A stretch of 64,000 bases of DNA from Catellatospora bangladeshensis. Lineage in GTDB: Bacteria > Actinomycetota > Actinomycetes > Mycobacteriales > Micromonosporaceae. Position 1 is the first letter of the stretch, and every line of letters begins with the position of its first letter. The position numbers and the translations under genes were made by a program. Positions 1-8,245 of the stretch are shown here, one piece after another. Location of the stretch: assembly GCF_016862575.1 (NCBI RefSeq), contig NZ_BONF01000014.1, positions 1-64,000 of the forward strand. The letters are read 5' to 3'. The notes under the pieces were generated by a model. That model saw only the letters and a list, made by a program, of their open reading frames with translations, searched no databases and was not told the origin of the DNA.

Positions 1-15
1 CGGGGAGATCACGCT

Positions 16-2088
16 GTGAGGTCTCCCCGGCTGACCGGCGCCGTGGCGATCACGGCGCTCGTGCTGGCCGGACTGGGCGGGGCGGCTTCGGCCGCCCCGC
101 CCGGGGTTTCCGGCCCCGCCGCCGCCCCCGCGGCGCTGGCGGCGGTCAGCGGGTCCGCGGAGCGGATCGCGAAGCTCACCGGACCCGGCTCGATCAACGC
201 CACCGACACCAAGTGGCAGCTCAAGGCCACCGACCTGGGCATCATGTGGGACAACGGGTCGGGGCAGATCCTGACCCTGTTCGGCGACACGTTCGGCAAC
301 GGCTGGACCGGGCCGGGCGGCGGCGTCGGCAACGGCGCGACCATCGACTGGCGCTGCAACACGCTGGTGCGCAGCAGCGACCGGCGCCTCGCCGACGGCA
401 TGACGTACGACAGCGCGGTGCTCGACCGTCCCGGGCACGCGGGCACGGTGCTGCCGTGCAAGCAGATCAACTTCGACGAGATGACGGTCATCCCGACCGC
501 CGCGATCTCGGTTGGCAATCGGCAGTACATGCACTACATGTCGATCAACCACTGGGGCGACGCCGGGCGCTGGTACACCAACTACGCGGGCATCGCGTAC
601 TCCGACGACAACGGCCAGACCTGGGTCAAGGACGCCGACGCGCGCTGGCAGAACACGCCCGCCTCGGACAACCGGTTCCAGATGGCGGCGATGCTGCGCC
701 AGAGCGGGTACGTCTACCTCTACGGCACCCCCAACGGCCGGTTCGGCAACGCCTACCTGGCCCGGGTGCCGGAGACGCAGCTGCTGGAGCCGTCCGCCTA
801 CCGCTACTGGAACGGCTCCGGCTGGATCACCGATCAGTGGGCGTCGGCCGTGGTCGCGGCCGGGCCGGTCGGCGAGGTGTCCGTGCTGTACAGCCGCTAC
901 CTCGGGCGGTACGTGATGGCGTACCTCAACGAGGCGCGGGCGGCGCTGGTGCTGCGTACGGCGCCGACGCCGATGGGCCCGTGGGGCGCCGAGGAGGTCA
1001 TCGCCACCGCGGCGCAGTACGCCGGGCTGTACGGGTCGTTCCTGCACCCGTGGTCGGCCGACTCCAACAGCCCGTACCTGTACTTCACCATGTCGCAGTG
1101 GGACCCGTACAACGTGTGGCTGATGCGGGTGAGGCTCACCGGCGGCGGCATGTTCGGCGGGTCGCCGACCGACTTCACCGGCGACGGGCGCGCCGATGTC
1201 GTCACGTTCACCCAGGACCACAACGGTGACGCGTACGTCGCCCCGTCCACCGGGACGGCGTTCGCGGGCGGCGGCAAATGGCACGACTGGTTCGCGCCGT
1301 TCAACGAGACGCCGCTGACCGGCGACTTCACCGGCGACGGGCGCGACGACGCGGTCACCCTCACGGGTGCGCCGCTGTACGACGCGTACGTGGCGCCGTC
1401 CACCGGGAGCGCGTTCGGGGCCGGGGTGAAGTGGCACGACCGGCTGGTGATCGGCAGCGAGCTGCCCGCCGTCGGCGACGTCGACAACGACGGGCGTGAC
1501 GACCTGGTGGTCTTCACCCACGACGGCGAGGGCGACGTGTTCGTGGCGCTGTCCACCGGCTCGTCGTTCGCGAACCCGGTCAAGTGGCACGAGTTCTTCG
1601 CCCCGTGGGGCGAGTTCCCGGCGCTCGGCGACGTCAACGGCGACGGCCGCGACGACCTGATCACGTTCACCCTCGGCGGGACGAACGACGTGTACGTGGC
1701 ACTGTCCACGGGCGGCTCGTTCGGGGCGGGCCAGAAGTGGCACGACTTCTTCGGCGTGGACGGCGAGTCGCCCCGCGTCGGCGACGTCAACGGCGACGGC
1801 CGGGCCGACCTGGTCACCTTCACCTGCAACGCCCAGGCCGACGTGTATGTGGCGCTGTCCACCGGCACCGGCTTCTCGGGCACCACGGTCAAGTGGAACG
1901 ACTTCTTCTGCCTGGCCGGGGAGTTCCCGTACCTCGGTGACGTCAACCGGGACAACCGGGACGACATCATCGTGTTCTCGCAGAACCCGAGCAACGACGT
2001 GTACGTCGGGCTGTCCACCGGCAGCGGGTTCGCCGGCGGGGTCAAGTGGCACGACTTCTTCGGCCTCACCGGCGAGCGAACCTACTGA
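16..2088 (+). CDS. Secreted DUF4185-like protein with C-terminal FG-GAP/VCBS-type repeats
   Basis: 690 residues from a GTG start. Residues 1-27 form a signal peptide (hydrophobic core, then AASA before APP), so the protein is probably exported. Residues about 50-375 resemble the DUF4185 family: Trp- and Gly-rich strands with DLGIMWDNG, LFGDTFGNGW and a region describing a 'display' beta-propeller. From residue about 385 six units of roughly 48 residues follow, each with a Ca-binding-like D-x-(N/T)-G-D-G-R-(D/A)-D loop and a VYVALSTG...KWHDFF segment, typical of FG-GAP/VCBS propeller repeats. The function is probably extracellular carbohydrate or surface binding; catalysis cannot be shown. The start lies close to the window edge, so a more upstream start cannot be excluded. 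Confidence 0.8.
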   Translation: MRSPRLTGAVAITALVLAGLGGAASAAPPGVSGPAAAPAALAAVSGSAERIAKLTGPGSINATDTKWQLKATDLGIMWDNGSGQILTLFGDTFGNGWTGPGGGVGNGATIDWRCNTLVRSSDRRLADGMTYDSAVLDRPGHAGTVLPCKQINFDEMTVIPTAAISVGNRQYMHYMSINHWGDAGRWYTNYAGIAYSDDNGQTWVKDADARWQNTPASDNRFQMAAMLRQSGYVYLYGTPNGRFGNAYLARVPETQLLEPSAYRYWNGSGWITDQWASAVVAAGPVGEVSVLYSRYLGRYVMAYLNEARAALVLRTAPTPMGPWGAEEVIATAAQYAGLYGSFLHPWSADSNSPYLYFTMSQWDPYNVWLMRVRLTGGGMFGGSPTDFTGDGRADVVTFTQDHNGDAYVAPSTGTAFAGGGKWHDWFAPFNETPLTGDFTGDGRDDAVTLTGAPLYDAYVAPSTGSAFGAGVKWHDRLVIGSELPAVGDVDNDGRDDLVVFTHDGEGDVFVALSTGSSFANPVKWHEFFAPWGEFPALGDVNGDGRDDLITFTLGGTNDVYVALSTGGSFGAGQKWHDFFGVDGESPRVGDVNGDGRADLVTFTCNAQADVYVALSTGTGFSGTTVKWNDFFCLAGEFPYLGDVNRDNRDDIIVFSQNPSNDVYVGLSTGSGFAGGVKWHDFFGLTGERTY

Positions 2089-2098
2089 CCGGATCGAC

Positions 2099-2132
2099 GT
2101 GCCCGGGTCGGCGGTGCGGCCGGCCCGGGCAC
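2099..2132. terminator. Hairpin between convergent genes
   Basis: A 9-bp perfect inverted repeat (GTGCCCGGG / CCCGGGCAC) lies between two converging coding regions, so it could serve both strands. No clear T-run follows. Confidence 0.4.
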
Positions 2133-2179
2133 CGCTGCCCCGCCCGCGCCCCGGCCCGGTGGGACGGGCGGATCGGAGG

Positions 2180-2773
2180 TCAGGCGATGAGGGTGACGGC
2201 GATGGCGGCCATGGTCGCGGCGATGACGCCGTCGAGGACGCGCCAGGTGACCGGACGGGCGAGTACCGGAGCGAGGCGGCGGGCGCCGGCGCCGAGGCTG
2301 ACGAACCAGACCGCGCTGGCCGCCGCCGCGCCCGCCGCGAACAGCCACCGGCTGTCGTGCTGCCCCGCGAGCCCGCCGAGCAGCAGCACGGTGTCCAGGT
2401 ACACGTGCGGGTTGAGGAACGTGAACGCCAGGCACGCCAGCATCGTCGCCCGCAGCGTGCTGCCCGGCCGGTCCGCAGGGGTCAGCGCGGCGGGGCGCAG
2501 CGCGCGCCGGGCCGCCAGGACGGCGTACGCGAGCAGGAAGGCGGCACCGCCCCAGCGAATCGCGGGCAGCAGACCCGGCTGGGCCGTGACCACCGTGCCG
2601 AGACCGGCGACACCCACCGTGATCAGCAGCGCGTCGGACAGGGCGCAGGTCACCACGACGGCGAGCACGTGCTCGCGGCGCAGCCCCTGCCGCAGCACGA
2701 ACGCGTTCTGGCTGCCGATGGCCACGATGAGGGCCAACGACGAGGTGAAACCGGCGAACAGCGAAGCGATCAT
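2180..2773 (-). CDS. LysE/ArgO-family amino acid exporter
   Basis: 197 residues from an ATG at 2773. A GTG 30 bases upstream is open but adds residues before the first membrane helix. The N-terminus (MIASLFAGFTSSLALIVAIG then SQNAFVLRQGL) is the hallmark of LysE-family exporters, and five to six hydrophobic helices cover the rest. The expected role is export of basic amino acids (lysine or arginine) across the cytoplasmic membrane. It is divergent from an ArgP/LysG-type LysR regulator with a 71-bp shared intergenic region, the classic arrangement in which the regulator activates the exporter when intracellular lysine or arginine is high. Substrate is inferred from the pairing only. Confidence 0.88.
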   Translation of the reverse strand: MIASLFAGFTSSLALIVAIGSQNAFVLRQGLRREHVLAVVVTCALSDALLITVGVAGLGTVVTAQPGLLPAIRWGGAAFLLAYAVLAARRALRPAALTPADRPGSTLRATMLACLAFTFLNPHVYLDTVLLLGGLAGQHDSRWLFAAGAAAASAVWFVSLGAGARRLAPVLARPVTWRVLDGVIAATMAAIAVTLIA

Positions 2774-2844
2774 GTCTCCGACGGTAGGCACCTGCCAGGC
2801 CACACTCCAGCTAATGTTTCTAAGGTGCCGTTAGCATCGCTGAT
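2774..2844. promoter_or_regulatory. Shared divergent promoter region of exporter and LysR regulator
   Basis: This 71-bp gap is locally AT-rich for the window. It contains GCTAA (2810-2814) and TTAGC (2831-2835), an interrupted dyad of the size LysR proteins bind. Operator function is inferred from the position and family. Confidence 0.45.
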
Positions 2845-3732
2845 GTGAGCCTGGACTCGGCGCAGCTGGAGACTTTCGCCGCCGTGGTGCGCGAGGGCAG
2901 TTTCGACGCGGCAGCGCGGGCGCTGAACGTCACCCCGTCCGCGGTCAGCCAGCGCATCAAGGCACTGGAGGAGGCGGTCGGGCAGGTGCTGGTGCGGCGG
3001 GTCAAGCCGTGCCAGGCCACCGAGGCCGGGGAGCCGCTGCTGCGCCTGGCCGGGCAGCTCGCCCTGCTGGAGCGCGAGGCTCTCGGCGCCGCCCACGGCG
3101 CCCAGGGCGCGGCTTGGACCAGGGCGGCGATCGTGGTCAACGCCGACTCGCTGGCGACCTGGTTCATGCCCGCGCTGGCCGCGCTGCCGCCGGAGCTGCG
3201 GCTGATGTTCGACGTACACCAGGACGACCAGGACTACTCCGCCGACCTGCTGCGCAGCGGCACCGTGATGGCGGCGGTCACCTCGCAGCACGTGCCCGTG
3301 CAGGGGTGCCGGGTGCAGCGGCTGGGCGCGATGGACTACATCGCGGTGGCCGCGCCCGCGTTCCACGACGCCTGGTTCGCCGGGGGCGTCACCGGCGAGG
3401 CGCTCGCGGTCGCGCCGACGGTGCTGCTCAACCGCAAGGACCAGCTGCAGCACCGGTTCATGCGTACGGTGACCAGGCGTGAGCTGGACCCGCCGATCCA
3501 CTACATCCCGGCGGTCGCCGCGTTCGACGAGGCGATCCGGCTCGGCCTGGGCTGGGCGCTGGTGCCCGAGCGGTTCGCCGGACCGGATCTGGCGGCGGGC
3601 CGCTACCGCGAGCTGGTCCCGGGCCGCCGGGTGAGCGTGCCGCTGTACTGGCAGCACTGGCGGCTCGAATCGGTGGTGCTGACCGCTCTCACCGACGCCG
3701 TGCGGACCACCGCGGCGGCGGCGCTGTCCTGA
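2845..3732 (+). CDS. LysR-family regulator, ArgP/LysG type
   Basis: 295 residues from a GTG start. Residues 1-60 form the LysR winged helix (LETFAAVVREGSFDAAARAL then TPSAVSQRIKALEEAVGQVL) and the rest is the two-lobe effector-binding domain. The combination of SFDAAARALNVTPSAVSQRI with an adjacent divergent LysE exporter is characteristic of the ArgP/LysG subgroup. It should bind the 71-bp intergenic region and activate the exporter in response to lysine, arginine or a related amino acid. The length is normal for the family. The effector is inferred and not visible in the sequence. Confidence 0.88.
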   Translation: MSLDSAQLETFAAVVREGSFDAAARALNVTPSAVSQRIKALEEAVGQVLVRRVKPCQATEAGEPLLRLAGQLALLEREALGAAHGAQGAAWTRAAIVVNADSLATWFMPALAALPPELRLMFDVHQDDQDYSADLLRSGTVMAAVTSQHVPVQGCRVQRLGAMDYIAVAAPAFHDAWFAGGVTGEALAVAPTVLLNRKDQLQHRFMRTVTRRELDPPIHYIPAVAAFDEAIRLGLGWALVPERFAGPDLAAGRYRELVPGRRVSVPLYWQHWRLESVVLTALTDAVRTTAAAALS

Positions 3733-3753
3733 GCCGCCACGCCGTGGACCGCC

Positions 3754-3781
3754 TTGACATTGATCGTCGTACACCTATCCT
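3754..3781 (+). promoter_or_regulatory. Sigma-70-like promoter of the GH43 gene
   Basis: TTGACA at 3754-3759 and TATCCT at 3776-3781 are separated by 16 bp, about 60 bp upstream of the chosen ATG at 3843. This is a good match to the housekeeping consensus in an otherwise GC-rich stretch. Confidence 0.55.
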
Positions 3782-3842
3782 TGGTGCCAGGTGCGTTCGG
3801 CGTCGCCCCTCGACAGGTCCCCCGCTGATCCGGAGCCCCCGC

Positions 3843-5771
3843 ATGCCGAACATCCGCGGTCGCCGTGCCGTGCGACCAGCCCTCGCCATCCTCGCCGCCG
3901 TGTTGCTGCTGCTGACCCAGGCGGGCCCGGTGGTCGCCGGTCCGGCCGATCAGACCACCGCCGAGTCGGGCAACCCGTTCACCGACGGCTGGTACGCCGA
4001 CCCCGACGTCGCCGTCTACGGCAGCACCTACTGGGTCTTCCCCACCACGTCCAAGACCTACGGCGAGCAGACCTACCTCGACGCGTTCTCCTCCACGGAC
4101 CTGGTCAACTGGACGAAGCACCCGAACGTGCTGACCACGGCCCGGGTGTCGTGGGCGTCGTACGCGATGTGGGCGCCCGCGCCCGTCTACCGCAACGGGA
4201 AGTACTACCTCTACTTCGCCGCCAACGACATCCAGAACAACTCCGCGCTCGGCGGCATCGGGGTGGCGGTGGCCGACCAGCCGCAGGGGCCGTACGCCGA
4301 CGCGCTCGGCCGGCCGCTGATCGGGCAGTTCCAGAACGGCGCGCAGCCCATCGACCAGGACGTCTTCATCGACGACGACGGACAGGCGTACATGTACTAC
4401 GGCGGCTGGGGCCACGCCAACGTGGTCAAGCTCAACGCCGACATGATCAGCCTGGGCACGTTCGGCGACGGCAGCACGTACAAGGAGATCACGCCGTCGG
4501 GCTACGTCGAGGGCTCGCAGATGTTCAAGCGCAACGGGAAGTACTACCTGATGTGGTCGGAGGGCGGCTGGACCGGCCCGGACTACTCGGTGTCGTACGC
4601 CATGTCCACGTCGCCGACCGGCCCGTTCACCCGGCTGGCCAAGGTGCTCGCGCAGGACCCGGCGGTGGCCCGCGGCTCGGGGCACAACTCGGTGATCAAC
4701 GTGCCCGGCACCGACGTGTGGTACATCGTCTACCACCGGCGGCCGCTGAGCGAGACCGACGGCAACCACCGCCAGCTCGCGTACGACCGCATGTACTTCA
4801 ACGCCGACGGCACCATCCAGCCGGTGACCATGCGGGTCAAGGACGACTTCAACGACGGCAACGCGCTCGGCTGGCGTGCCTACGGCGGGTCGTTCGCCGC
4901 GAGCGGCGGGCGCTACCAGGCGGGCAGCTCGCTGGGCGGCAAGGCGCTGCTCGACACGAACTTCGCCGACTTCAGCTTCGACGCCGACGTCACGGTGACC
5001 TCGGGCGGCGGTGACGCGGGCCTGATCTTCCGGGTGAAGCAGCCCGCCGTCGGCACGGACAGCTACACCGGCTACTACGCCGGGATCAGCCCGGCGGGCC
5101 GGGTCGTGCTCGGCCGGGTCAACAACAACTGGACCCAGCTCCAGGCCACCGCCATGACCGTCGCCGCCGGGACCACCTACCGCATGCGGGTGACGGCCGT
5201 CGGGTCGTCCATCAAGGTGTACGTCGGCGACCTGGCCACCCCGAAGATCGACGTCACGGACGCGACGTTCGCGTCGGGGGCCAACGGCGTGCGCGTGTTC
5301 AACGCCGCCGGGGCCTTCGACAACGTGGCGATCGGCCCGGCCGTCGGGGCGGGCACCAACCTGGCCCTCAACCGGCCCGCGACCGGCACGACCGCCTGCG
5401 TGGGGTCCGAGGGCCCGGAGAAGGCCGTGAACGGCACCGTCAACGGCGGCAACACGGACAAGTTCTGCTCGGCGGTCACGGGCGCGTGGCTGCGCGTCGA
5501 CCTCGGCTCCACCAGGGCGATCACCCGGTTCGAGGTGGCGCACGCCCAGGCGGGCGGCGAGTCGGCGTCGTTCAACACGCGGGCGTACACCATCGCGGTG
5601 TCCAACGACGGCACCACCTGGACCCAGGCCGTCGCCGTCACGAGCAACACCGCCGCGACCACGCTGCACCCGGTCGCCCTCTCCGGCCGCTACGTCCGCC
5701 TCAACATCACCACCCCCACCCAGACCACCGACATCGCCACCCGCATCTACGAACTGCGTGTCTTCGGCTGA
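3843..5771 (+). CDS. Secreted GH43-family glycosidase with LamG-like and F5/8 type C domains
   Basis: 642 residues from the ATG at 3843, which begins a signal peptide (MPNIRGRRAVRPALAILAAV, cleavage near VVAG-PAD). A longer open frame upstream gives no sensible N-terminus. Residues about 40-330 are a five-bladed GH43 domain with the base Asp in WYADPDV, the pKa-tuning Asp in IDQDVF and the acid Glu in YVEGSQMF, so all three catalytic residues are visible. Residues about 340-500 form a concanavalin-like (DUF1080/LamG) module starting DDFNDGNALGW. Residues about 505-640 resemble an F5/8 type C (CBM32) domain ending near the stop. The likely substrate is an arabinan, xylan or other plant side-chain sugar; exact specificity cannot be read. 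Confidence 0.88.
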   Translation: MPNIRGRRAVRPALAILAAVLLLLTQAGPVVAGPADQTTAESGNPFTDGWYADPDVAVYGSTYWVFPTTSKTYGEQTYLDAFSSTDLVNWTKHPNVLTTARVSWASYAMWAPAPVYRNGKYYLYFAANDIQNNSALGGIGVAVADQPQGPYADALGRPLIGQFQNGAQPIDQDVFIDDDGQAYMYYGGWGHANVVKLNADMISLGTFGDGSTYKEITPSGYVEGSQMFKRNGKYYLMWSEGGWTGPDYSVSYAMSTSPTGPFTRLAKVLAQDPAVARGSGHNSVINVPGTDVWYIVYHRRPLSETDGNHRQLAYDRMYFNADGTIQPVTMRVKDDFNDGNALGWRAYGGSFAASGGRYQAGSSLGGKALLDTNFADFSFDADVTVTSGGGDAGLIFRVKQPAVGTDSYTGYYAGISPAGRVVLGRVNNNWTQLQATAMTVAAGTTYRMRVTAVGSSIKVYVGDLATPKIDVTDATFASGANGVRVFNAAGAFDNVAIGPAVGAGTNLALNRPATGTTACVGSEGPEKAVNGTVNGGNTDKFCSAVTGAWLRVDLGSTRAITRFEVAHAQAGGESASFNTRAYTIAVSNDGTTWTQAVAVTSNTAATTLHPVALSGRYVRLNITTPTQTTDIATRIYELRVFG

Positions 5772-5848
5772 GCCGAGCATGTCCAGCCTGGGTCTGGATG
5801 AGTTGTGGTCGTTCCGGCGACCACAACTCGTCTAGACCCACGCTCGGC
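5772..5848. repeat. Long imperfect intergenic palindrome
   Basis: A 22-bp stem (5790-5811 against 5818-5839, two mismatches, loop TTCCGG) is flanked by an outer 7-bp stem GCCGAGC (5772-5778) / GCTCGGC (5842-5848). It starts right after the GH43 stop and ends just before the next gene. It could terminate transcription or belong to a dispersed intergenic palindrome family. There is no poly-T tract. Confidence 0.6.
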
Positions 5849-5865
5849 GGGGATAGGGTGCAGAA

Positions 5866-6297
5866 ATGGATCAGCGCATCAGCCTCATCACCCTGGGCGT
5901 CGCGGACGTGGGCCGGGCTCGGCGCTTCTACGAGCAGCTGGGCTGGCGGGGGCAGGAGGTCGACGAGACCGTGTTCTTCCAGGCCGGGGGCATGGCGGTG
6001 GTGCTGTGGGGGCGCGGCAAGCTGGCTGACGACGGCGGGCTGAACGATCGCGGCAGCGACGGCTTCGGCGGCGTCGCGCTGGCGCAGAACGTCCGCTCCC
6101 GCGAAGAGGTGGACCAGATCCTGGCCGTCGCCGAGCGGGCGGGCGCGCGGGTCACCAAGCCCGCCGAGGAGACCTTCTACGGCGGCTACGCCGGGTACTT
6201 CACCGACCCGGACGGGCACGTCTGGGAGATCGCGCACAATCCCGGCTTCACGCTGGCCGAGGACGGGTCCCTCGTGCTGCCCGACTTCGGTGCCTGA
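5866..6297 (+). CDS. VOC-superfamily (glyoxalase/bleomycin-resistance fold) protein
   Basis: 143 residues. The single VOC module runs from SLITLGVADVGRARRFYEQL to a C-terminal YFTDPDGHVWEIAHNPGF, the usual metal-site strand of the fold. This subgroup is commonly annotated as VOC or glyoxalase-like and acts on small electrophilic or xenobiotic substrates, but no substrate can be assigned. A purine-rich GGGGATAGGG lies upstream of the ATG. The gene stands alone behind the intergenic palindrome. Two other VOC proteins in the window (26330-26806 and 35738-36211) belong to a different subgroup. Confidence 0.85.
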   Translation: MDQRISLITLGVADVGRARRFYEQLGWRGQEVDETVFFQAGGMAVVLWGRGKLADDGGLNDRGSDGFGGVALAQNVRSREEVDQILAVAERAGARVTKPAEETFYGGYAGYFTDPDGHVWEIAHNPGFTLAEDGSLVLPDFGA

Positions 6298-6386
6298 CGG
6301 AGCTGCCACTGCCGCGTGTTAGAACTGGACCGGCCGGGCATCCGCGTCCGGTCACGACAGCACGCGCCACCCGGACAAGGAGAACC

Positions 6387-7127
6387 ATGACCGAGGCACC
6401 CCAGGCCCCGAGCACCGCCCGGATGATCGACTACTGGCTCGGCGGGAGCAACCACCACCCCGTCGACGTCGCGGCCGCCCAGGCTTTCGAGGGGGCGTAC
6501 GGGCCGTGCGCGGACATCTTCCGCTCGCTGCGCGCGTTCTCGGGGCGGGCGGCGCGGTATCTGGCCGACTGCGGCGTGGACCGGTTCCTCGTGTTCGGCG
6601 CGGGCATCCCCGCCCAGGGCAACGTGCACGAGGCCGTGCCCGGCGCCCACGTCCTCTACACCGACCTCGACCCGGAGATCGTGGCCGCCGGACGGGCGCT
6701 GCTCGACGGCACGCCCGGCGTGACGTACATGGCGGGTGACGCCGCAGACCCGCGTGGCATCGGCGCCGAGACGCTGGACGCCGCCCTGCCCGGCTGGCGC
6801 GACCGGCCGGTCGGCCTGATCTTCCTCGGGCTGGCCGCGTTCCTGGACGACGCGGCCCTGGCCCGCGCGCTGGACGAGATGTACGAGCTGGTCCCGGCGG
6901 GCAGCCGGCTCGCCTTCGACTTCGACGCGATGGAGCTGGCGGCCTACCCGCAGGCGCTGGCGATGATGGGGCCGGGTTTCCACATGCGCGAGCCCGAGGA
7001 CTTCGGCGCGCTGCTGGGCCGCTGGCGGGTGACCGACGACGGCATCGTCCCGGTGGCGCGGTGGCGCCCGGAGGGGCCGATCGAGCAGGTGCCCGACGCG
7101 TTCTGGGGTGGCGTGGCCATCAAGTGA
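6387..7127 (+). CDS. S-adenosyl methyltransferase family protein (DUF574/Methyltransf_19)
   Basis: 246 residues with a clear AAGGAGAA ribosome site before the ATG. The start STARMIDYWLGGSNHHPVD is the signature of this actinobacterial family (R-x-x-D-Y-x-L-G-G). The Rossmann core follows: LVFGAGIPAQGNVHEAVPGA as a degenerate glycine-rich loop, VLYTDLDPEIVAAGRALL as the acidic strand and YMAGDAADP as the adenine contact. Members are about 260 residues long and abundant in Streptomyces and relatives; their substrates are unknown. The gene appears monocistronic. Confidence 0.85.
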   Translation: MTEAPQAPSTARMIDYWLGGSNHHPVDVAAAQAFEGAYGPCADIFRSLRAFSGRAARYLADCGVDRFLVFGAGIPAQGNVHEAVPGAHVLYTDLDPEIVAAGRALLDGTPGVTYMAGDAADPRGIGAETLDAALPGWRDRPVGLIFLGLAAFLDDAALARALDEMYELVPAGSRLAFDFDAMELAAYPQALAMMGPGFHMREPEDFGALLGRWRVTDDGIVPVARWRPEGPIEQVPDAFWGGVAIK

Positions 7128-7304
7128 GCCGCCCGGCGGCCCCGGCCGGGCACGCTCGGGCGGCTGGGTGTCCGATGTGGTGGGACCGGAGGGCCCGGCA
7201 GACTGGACCCTCCGAGCACCCGCGCGTGCGGAGCCGGGCCACCGGCCGCCGAGGTGCCCGCCGTGCGCCGCGAGCGGCGTTCGACCGTCCGGAGGGGAGC
7301 CGCC

Positions 7305-8183
7305 GTGGCCGCGCTGGAACCGCTGGGCCCGCCGCGCCCGTACGAGTGGCGCCGGGCCCTGTCCGTGCCGGGTGCGCTGTGGGTCTGCTGCGCCGTGGTG
7401 GGCAGCGTGCTGGGGCAGGCCGACGCGTTGCGGTTCGCGGCGCTGGCCGGTCCGCTGCGCCGGGCCGCCACGGACCCGCCCGTACTGGCCGCCTGGGTGA
7501 TCGCCCTGCTCCTGGCCTGGGCCGTGGCCGGCACGGCCGCGCTGGCGGGCGGCGGCGCGGTGGAGCGGTTGTGGCTGCGCCAGGACTGGGGGCGGCTCGG
7601 TGCCGCGCTGCTGCGCCGCCGTGGCCGCCGCTGGTCGGCGGCGTGCGCCGCGACGGAGACCGCCCGCGGCATCGCCCTCGCGCCGGGGGCGACCGCGGCG
7701 GACCTGGCCGCGTTCCGCAACGCCGCGGCCCGCCGTAACAGGCTCGCGCTGGCCGAGCCGACCTGCCCCGGTCCGCTCGCCGACCGGATGGCCGCCCTGG
7801 AGCGCCGGGTCGACGGGCAGTACGCCCTGGACCTGGCCGCCGCGTGGCCCCTGCTCTGGCTGCTGCTGCCCGCCGCGGTCCGCGCCGACGTCCGCGAGGC
7901 GCGGGTCCGGTGGGAGGCCGCCGCCGGGTGGGCCGCCTGGGGCGTGCTCTTTCTGCTGCTCGTGCCGGTATGGTGGCCGGCCGTGCTGCCCGGACTGCTG
8001 CTGTGCGGGTGGGGCAGGCAGCTCGCGGCGCCCGCCGTGGACGAGCTGGCCCGGCTCACCGAGGCGGCGGTCGACGTCCACGGCATCGAGCTGGCCCACC
8101 GGCTCGGCGTCGCGCTGGACCAGCAGACTCTCGAACCGCGCGGGGGCAAGGCGGTCACCGCGATCGCCCGCAAGGGCACCTAG
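7305..8183 (+). CDS. Unrecognised membrane protein
   Basis: 292 residues from a GTG at 7305 preceded by GGAGGGGAG (7291-7299). An upstream ATG frame at 7254 lacks a ribosome site. Hydrophobic segments are visible at about residues 22-42 (ALSVPGALWVCCAVVGSVLG), 60-85 and 205-240 (GVLFLLLVPVWWPAVLPGLL), with an Arg-rich cytoplasmic stretch between them. I do not recognise a family. It ends 62 bp before the phosphotransferase-like gene on the same strand and may be cotranscribed with it. Codon use is typical of the window, so the frame is likely real. Confidence 0.6.
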   Translation: MAALEPLGPPRPYEWRRALSVPGALWVCCAVVGSVLGQADALRFAALAGPLRRAATDPPVLAAWVIALLLAWAVAGTAALAGGGAVERLWLRQDWGRLGAALLRRRGRRWSAACAATETARGIALAPGATAADLAAFRNAAARRNRLALAEPTCPGPLADRMAALERRVDGQYALDLAAAWPLLWLLLPAAVRADVREARVRWEAAAGWAAWGVLFLLLVPVWWPAVLPGLLLCGWGRQLAAPAVDELARLTEAAVDVHGIELAHRLGVALDQQTLEPRGGKAVTAIARKGT

Positions 8184-8245
8184 CCCGCCGCGAACGTGTC
8201 CGTCAGACCCCGATGGCACTGCGCACCGCTCACCTGGGAGACGGC

